NCBI GenBank assembly: GCA_025869365.1
Contig: JAOZVV010000110.1
Span: 1-42,462 of the forward strand
Length of the DNA: 42,462 bases
From: Pseudonocardia sp.
Lineage (GTDB): Bacteria > Actinomycetota > Actinomycetes > Mycobacteriales > Pseudonocardiaceae
Direction: 5' to 3'
In this document: positions 38,927-42,462 of the stretch, piece by piece
Layout: every line of letters starts with the position of its first letter
Position numbering within the stretch: the stretch's first letter is position 1
Translations under genes and position numbers: made by a program
The notes under the pieces: model-generated
Database searches by the model: none
What the model saw: only the letters and a program-made list of their open reading frames with translations
Told to the model about the DNA's origin: nothing

Positions 38927-40138
38927 TCAGACCTTCTCGAAGACCGCGGCCAGACCCTGCCCGCCGCCGATGCACATCGTCTCGACGCCGTAGCGGGCAT
39001 CCCGGCGGACCATCTCGCGCGCGAGGGTCGCGAGGATGCGCCCACCCGTCGCCCCCACCGGGTGGCCGAGGGAGATCCCCGAGCCGTTGACGTTCGTCCG
39101 CTCGAAGTCCGTGGGGGTGAAGCCCCACTCCCGCGTGCAGGCGAGCACCTGCGAGGCGAACGCCTCGTTCAGCTCGATCAGGTCCACGTCCTTGAGCGCC
39201 AGCTCGGCGGTCTGCAACGCCTTGGCGACGGCCGGGACCGGCCCGATGCCCATCGTCTTGGGCGCCACCCCGCCCAGGCCCCAGGACACGAGCCGCACGA
39301 GCGGCCGCAGCCCCAGCTCCTGCGCCTTCTCCGGGCTGGTGACGATGCAGATCGCCGCACCGTCGTTCTGGCCGGACGCGTTCCCGGCGGTGACGGTGGC
39401 GTTCTCGTCCTGCTTGCCGAGGATCGGGCGCAGCTTGCCGAGGATCTCCACCGAGGAGTCCGGCCGGATGTGCTCGTCCCGGTCCACCACGGTGTCGCCC
39501 TTGCGGCCCTTGACCGTGACCGGCACGATCTCGTCCGCGAACCGGCCCTCGGCCGTGGCGGCGGCGGCCCGCTGGTGGCTGCGGACGGCGTACTCGTCCT
39601 GCTCCTCGCGCGAGATGGAGTACTCCGCCCGCAGGTTCTCCGCGGTCTCGATCATGCCGCCCGGAACCGGGTAGTTCTTGCCACCCGCCGTCACGCGGCC
39701 GCGGGCGAGCGAGTCGTTCAGCAGCACGCCGGGGCCGGCCTTGGCCCCCCAGCGCATCGCCGTCGAGTAGAAGGCCGCGTTGGACATCGACTCCGCGCCG
39801 CCCGCGAGGACGACCTCGGACGCGCCGGTCCGGACCTGCATGGCGGCGTAGAGGACCGCCTGCAGGCCCGACCCGCAGCGCCGGTCGATCTGCAGGCCCG
39901 ACGCCGTCACGGGCAGGCCCGCGTCCAGCGCCGCGACCCGGCCGATCGCGGGCGCGTCCATCGTCGGGTAGCAGTTGCCCAGCAGCACGTCGTCCACCGA
40001 CTCCGGCGGCAGCCCCGTGCGCCCGATGAGCGCCGCGATCACCGCCGAGGCCAGCTCGTGCGCCGGCACGTCCCGCAGTGTTCCGCCGAACCCGCCCACG
40101 GGGGTCCGCAACGGCTCGCAGATGACCGCGTCCCGCAT
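38927..40138 (-). CDS. Acetyl-CoA acetyltransferase (thiolase)
   Basis: A 403-residue thiolase. Catalytic residues are Cys88 in D-R-R-C-G-S-G-L-Q, the His in G-H-P-V-G-A-T-G (about 358), and the second Cys in C-I-G-G-G-Q-G (about 388). It could work in beta-oxidation or in acetoacetyl-CoA formation. ATG start at 40138 with a GGAG upstream. The adjacent MaoC hydratase supports acyl-CoA metabolism. Confidence 0.95.
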   Translation of the reverse strand: MRDAVICEPLRTPVGGFGGTLRDVPAHELASAVIAALIGRTGLPPESVDDVLLGNCYPTMDAPAIGRVAALDAGLPVTASGLQIDRRCGSGLQAVLYAAMQVRTGASEVVLAGGAESMSNAAFYSTAMRWGAKAGPGVLLNDSLARGRVTAGGKNYPVPGGMIETAENLRAEYSISREEQDEYAVRSHQRAAAATAEGRFADEIVPVTVKGRKGDTVVDRDEHIRPDSSVEILGKLRPILGKQDENATVTAGNASGQNDGAAICIVTSPEKAQELGLRPLVRLVSWGLGGVAPKTMGIGPVPAVAKALQTAELALKDVDLIELNEAFASQVLACTREWGFTPTDFERTNVNGSGISLGHPVGATGGRILATLAREMVRRDARYGVETMCIGGGQGLAAVFEKV

Positions 40139-40171
40139 CGTCTCTCGCTCCTCGCTCGCTCTGTTCGCTGC

Positions 40172-40627
40172 TCAGCTGTACTGGCGGGTGAGCCACTCGG
40201 CGACGATCGCCGGGCGCTCCGATCCCTCGAGCTCGACCGTGATCTTGGTGGTGATCTGGACGGAGCCGCCGCTGGCGTCCGCGACGTCCACGAGCTCCAC
40301 GCTGCCCCGCACCCGGCTGCCCACGGGGACCGGGGAGGTGAACCTCACCTTGTTCAACCCGTAGTTGATGCCCATCTTGACGTTGTCGACGCGGTACACC
40401 TGAGCGACCAGCACCGGGAGCAGCGACAGGGTGAGGAAGCCGTGGGCGATGGTCTTACCGAAGGGGCCGTCCTTCGCGCGCTCGGCGTCGACGTGGATCC
40501 ACTGGTGATCCCCGGTCGCCTCGGCGAACTGGTCGATGTGGGACTGCTCGACCGTCACCCAGTCCGAGACCCCGAGCTGCGATCCCTTGGCCTGGCGAAG
40601 TTCGTCGACACCGTTGAAGACGCGCAT
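40172..40627 (-). CDS. MaoC-family (R)-specific enoyl-CoA hydratase
   Basis: A 151-residue single hot-dog-fold protein. The hydratase signature F-A-E-A-T-G-D-H-Q-W-I-H-V-D (about 33-46) carries the catalytic Asp and His; G-F-L-T-L-S-L-L is also typical. The ATG at 40627 follows GGAAAGGTGG. It leads the maoC-thiolase-marR operon, 33 bp before the thiolase. Confidence 0.94.
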   Translation of the reverse strand: MRVFNGVDELRQAKGSQLGVSDWVTVEQSHIDQFAEATGDHQWIHVDAERAKDGPFGKTIAHGFLTLSLLPVLVAQVYRVDNVKMGINYGLNKVRFTSPVPVGSRVRGSVELVDVADASGGSVQITTKITVELEGSERPAIVAEWLTRQYS

Positions 40628-40943
40628 GGTCCACCTTTCCGCGAGCGTGTGCTTGCCGGTCACCCTGCCACAGGATCGGCCGTTCGTTCGGTGTCGTCTG
40701 CCACGGACCCGCGACCACCGGGCGAGCGGCACGTCCCGCCGCCGGCGGCCCGGGCCGAACCGCCGGGGACGGGTGCTCGGCGCGGGTCCGGACCGCCCGG
40801 CGCTACGCCGGACGGGGAGGCGCTGCTCCGTTCGGCGACCGCCGGGGTGGCGCACTATCGTACGGCGCGGCGCCACTGCTCGGGACGGGAACGATGACCA
40901 CCTTGCGAACGGGTGATGCCATCCCCATCCGGGGTGGCCGAGG
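40628..40943. other. Intergenic region between maoC and the MEDS/ATPase gene
   Basis: No gene is supported. A TANNNT box TATCGT (40856-40861) on the plus strand could start the downstream gene with a leader of about 75 nt, but no clear -35 accompanies it. I see no convincing promoter for maoC. Confidence 0.4.
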
Positions 40944-41885
40944 ATGAACGGCACCTCTGTCGAGACCACGGCGGGGATGGTGCACGAGGGGGTCCTGCAC
41001 GACGGCCCCGAACACCTGGCCGTACAGCTCCGGGCACCGCTGTCCGAGTCGATCACCGCGGGCGAACGGGTCGTCGCGGTCGTGGACGCTCCCACCCGTG
41101 AGGCCCTCTCGGCCGCGCTGGGGACCGGCGCCGAGCACGTCGAGTTCCTCGACCCGGCCGAGGTCCACCGGGTCCCCGCGTTCACCGTCGCCTCCCGGTG
41201 GGGACGGCTGACCCGGAACTCGGGGCGTCCGGGGGCGCGCACCACCGTCGTCGCCCAGCACCTCGTCGACGCCGCCGGGCTCGGGCCGGACCACTGGATC
41301 CGTCTCGACGCCGCGCTCAACGTGGTGCTCGACGGCCTGCCGATCACGATGCTCTGCCCGTTCCCCCACGATCCGGAGACGTTGCCGATCGTCCGGGCGA
41401 CCCATCCCCTGCTGCGGATCGACGGCCGCCGCCTGCCCAACGACGCGGTGCGGGACCCCGTCGAGATCGTCGCCGAGTACCCGCCGCCCCCGCCGCCCGA
41501 GCTGGGACCGCCGACCGCTCAGCTGGACTTCCGGCTCCCGGACCTGCCCGCGCTCCGGCGCCTCGTGGCCGGGGTGGCCACCAGGGTCGCGCTCGACCAG
41601 GAGCGGGTGGCGGACCTGGTGCTCGCGGTGAACGAGATCGCCACGAACAGCGTGGAGCACGGGCCCGGGCTCGGCGTCCTGCGGCTGTGGGCCGGCGACG
41701 CCGGGCTGATCGCCGAGGTGCACGACACCGGCTGGATGACGATCCCGTTCCCCGGCATGGTGGCCCCGCCCGCGTCCGGCGAACGAGGCCGCGGGCTGTG
41801 GCTCGCCTCCGAGCTCACGGACGTCCTGCAGGTGTGGAGCGAGGAGACGAGCGGCACCGTGATCCGGCTGCGGGTGGATCTCTAG
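40944..41885 (+). CDS. MEDS sensor fused to an RsbW-like anti-sigma ATPase domain
   Basis: A 313-residue protein. The N-terminal half (about 10-170) fits the MEDS/DcmR sensory domain (D-G-P-E-H-L, L-R-x-P-L-S-E-S-I-T-A-G-E). The C-terminal part (about 190-313) is a HATPase_c_2 module with N-box N-E-I-A-T-N-S-V-E-H-G and G boxes D-T-G-W and G-R-G-L-W-L, like anti-sigma factor serine kinases. Such fusions are common in actinobacteria and are thought to control alternative sigma factors. No sigma or anti-anti-sigma gene is visible nearby. Its stop overlaps the next gene's stop on the opposite strand through CTAG. Confidence 0.85.
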   Translation: MNGTSVETTAGMVHEGVLHDGPEHLAVQLRAPLSESITAGERVVAVVDAPTREALSAALGTGAEHVEFLDPAEVHRVPAFTVASRWGRLTRNSGRPGARTTVVAQHLVDAAGLGPDHWIRLDAALNVVLDGLPITMLCPFPHDPETLPIVRATHPLLRIDGRRLPNDAVRDPVEIVAEYPPPPPPELGPPTAQLDFRLPDLPALRRLVAGVATRVALDQERVADLVLAVNEIATNSVEHGPGLGVLRLWAGDAGLIAEVHDTGWMTIPFPGMVAPPASGERGRGLWLASELTDVLQVWSEETSGTVIRLRVDL

Positions 41886-42457
41886 GTCGAGCGCGGCGGC
41901 GCCCCGGTCGAGCGCAGGGTCCAGCGTCCCGGGCCGCCGCGCAGGACCGTCACCGTCAGCGGGGCCACGTCGATCCGCCAGAAGCGGTCCGCGGGGGCGC
42001 CGAGCACGTCGAGCAGCACCGCCCGCACCACCGCCGCGTGCGTGACGGCGAGCAGGTGCCCGTCCCCCGGCAGGGTGCCCAGCCAGGCCGCCGCCCGCTC
42101 CAGGAGCCGGGCCACGGACTCGCCGCCGTGGGGCGCGGCCGCCGGGTCCGTGAGCCAGGTCCCGATCGCCTCGGGTTCGGCGGCGGCCACCTCGTCCAGC
42201 GTCCGGCCCGCCCACCGGCCCGGGTCCTGGTCCCGCAGCAGCGGGTCCGGTTCGGCCCGCTCGAGGCCGAGGGCCGTCGCGGTCTCGGCCGCGGCGCGGG
42301 CGGGCGAGCGGAGCACCCGGCCGGGGCGCGCGAACGCGGCGGCCCGGTCCTCCGCGGCCGCCCGGCCGCGCCCCGCGGGCGGTTCGTCCGCGGGGAACGC
42401 CCCGGCGGCCGTCGCGGCGGGGGGCGCGGCGGCGGGCCGCGTGATCCCGGCGCGCAC
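41882..42457 (-). CDS. Histidine phosphatase superfamily protein, degenerate RHG motif, start uncertain
   Basis: At least 191 residues; the start is close to the window edge and may lie beyond it. The family pattern is clear: F-P-A-D-E-P near the N-terminus, R-S-P-A-R-A-A-A-E-T-A (typical second motif), W-A-G-R-T-L-D-E-V, H-G-G-E-S-V-A-R-L, and the late V-T-H-A-A-V-V-R-A with the second catalytic His. At the place of the first catalytic R-H-G, the sequence reads T-R-P-A, without the His that forms the phosphohistidine. Activity may therefore be lost or changed. It converges on the MEDS/ATPase gene with a shared CTAG. Confidence 0.75.
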   Translation of the reverse strand: MRAGITRPAAAPPAATAAGAFPADEPPAGRGRAAAEDRAAAFARPGRVLRSPARAAAETATALGLERAEPDPLLRDQDPGRWAGRTLDEVAAAEPEAIGTWLTDPAAAPHGGESVARLLERAAAWLGTLPGDGHLLAVTHAAVVRAVLLDVLGAPADRFWRIDVAPLTVTVLRGGPGRWTLRSTGAPPRST

Positions 42458-42462
42458 GGGCC

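Overview
The window is very GC-rich DNA from a high-GC actinobacterium; gene content, codon bias and protein similarity suggest the Pseudonocardiales, probably Pseudonocardia (inference). Most of it is chromosomal core. From recall of gene orders, the backbone carD / lpqE-radA / membrane protein / mutY / hydrolase / mhuD / clpC1 / lsr2 / lysS / coaX-panD-panC / prsW-like / DUF3180 / folK-folB-folP-folE / ftsH / hpt / tilS / zincin / dacB / ppa matches the M. tuberculosis Rv3583c-Rv3628 region. I see no tRNA, rRNA, CRISPR array, transposase or integrase.

Layout. 1-6.9 kb: the first codons of carD (minus strand), lipoprotein LpqE with RadA, a membrane protein, MutY, a 2'-5' RNA ligase-like protein, an alpha/beta hydrolase divergent from the haem-degrading enzyme MhuD, and a sirtuin coupled to mhuD. 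6.8-15.1 kb: an accessory block with a small intergenic repeat array, a DUF779 / aldehyde dehydrogenase / GAF-regulator module, about 700 bp without a convincing gene, and a 1255-residue protein that fuses a polysaccharide deacetylase, a processive GT2 synthase and an acyltransferase-3. 15.1-21.8 kb: clpC1, a siderophore-interacting flavoreductase, lsr2, lysS and a methyltransferase. 21.7-32.1 kb: cofactor biosynthesis on the minus strand (coaX, panD, panC, DUF2520 dehydrogenase; PrsW-like protease, DUF3180; folK, folB, folP, folE) with ftsH as the leading gene. 32.5-38.4 kb: secreted S1 protease, hpt, tilS, zincin, dacB and ppa. 38.4-42.5 kb: a maoC-thiolase-marR operon, a MEDS/ATPase anti-sigma-like sensor and a histidine phosphatase with a degenerate motif.

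How the genes work together. ftsH-folE-folP-folB-folK forms a tight tetrahydrofolate cluster and DUF2520-panC-panD-coaX a pantothenate/CoA cluster. RadA and MutY serve DNA repair, ClpC1 and FtsH protein quality control, and Lsr2 chromosome silencing. The triple-domain fusion looks like a single-polypeptide exopolysaccharide machine (polymerise, deacetylate, acylate).

Most notable signals: (i) three genes (radA, sir2, folE) whose only or best start is CTG, each overlapping the previous stop as CTGA; (ii) a set of TANNNT -10 boxes placed 7-8 nt before start codons, implying leaderless mRNAs, including two overlapping -10 boxes that would fire hydrolase and mhuD in opposite directions; (iii) a dispersed intergenic repeat at 6.8 kb and 35.1 kb; (iv) structured leaders before the fusion gene and the S1 protease; (v) a perfect 22-bp palindrome next to the mutY start. 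All calls come from reading the sequence; no database search was run.
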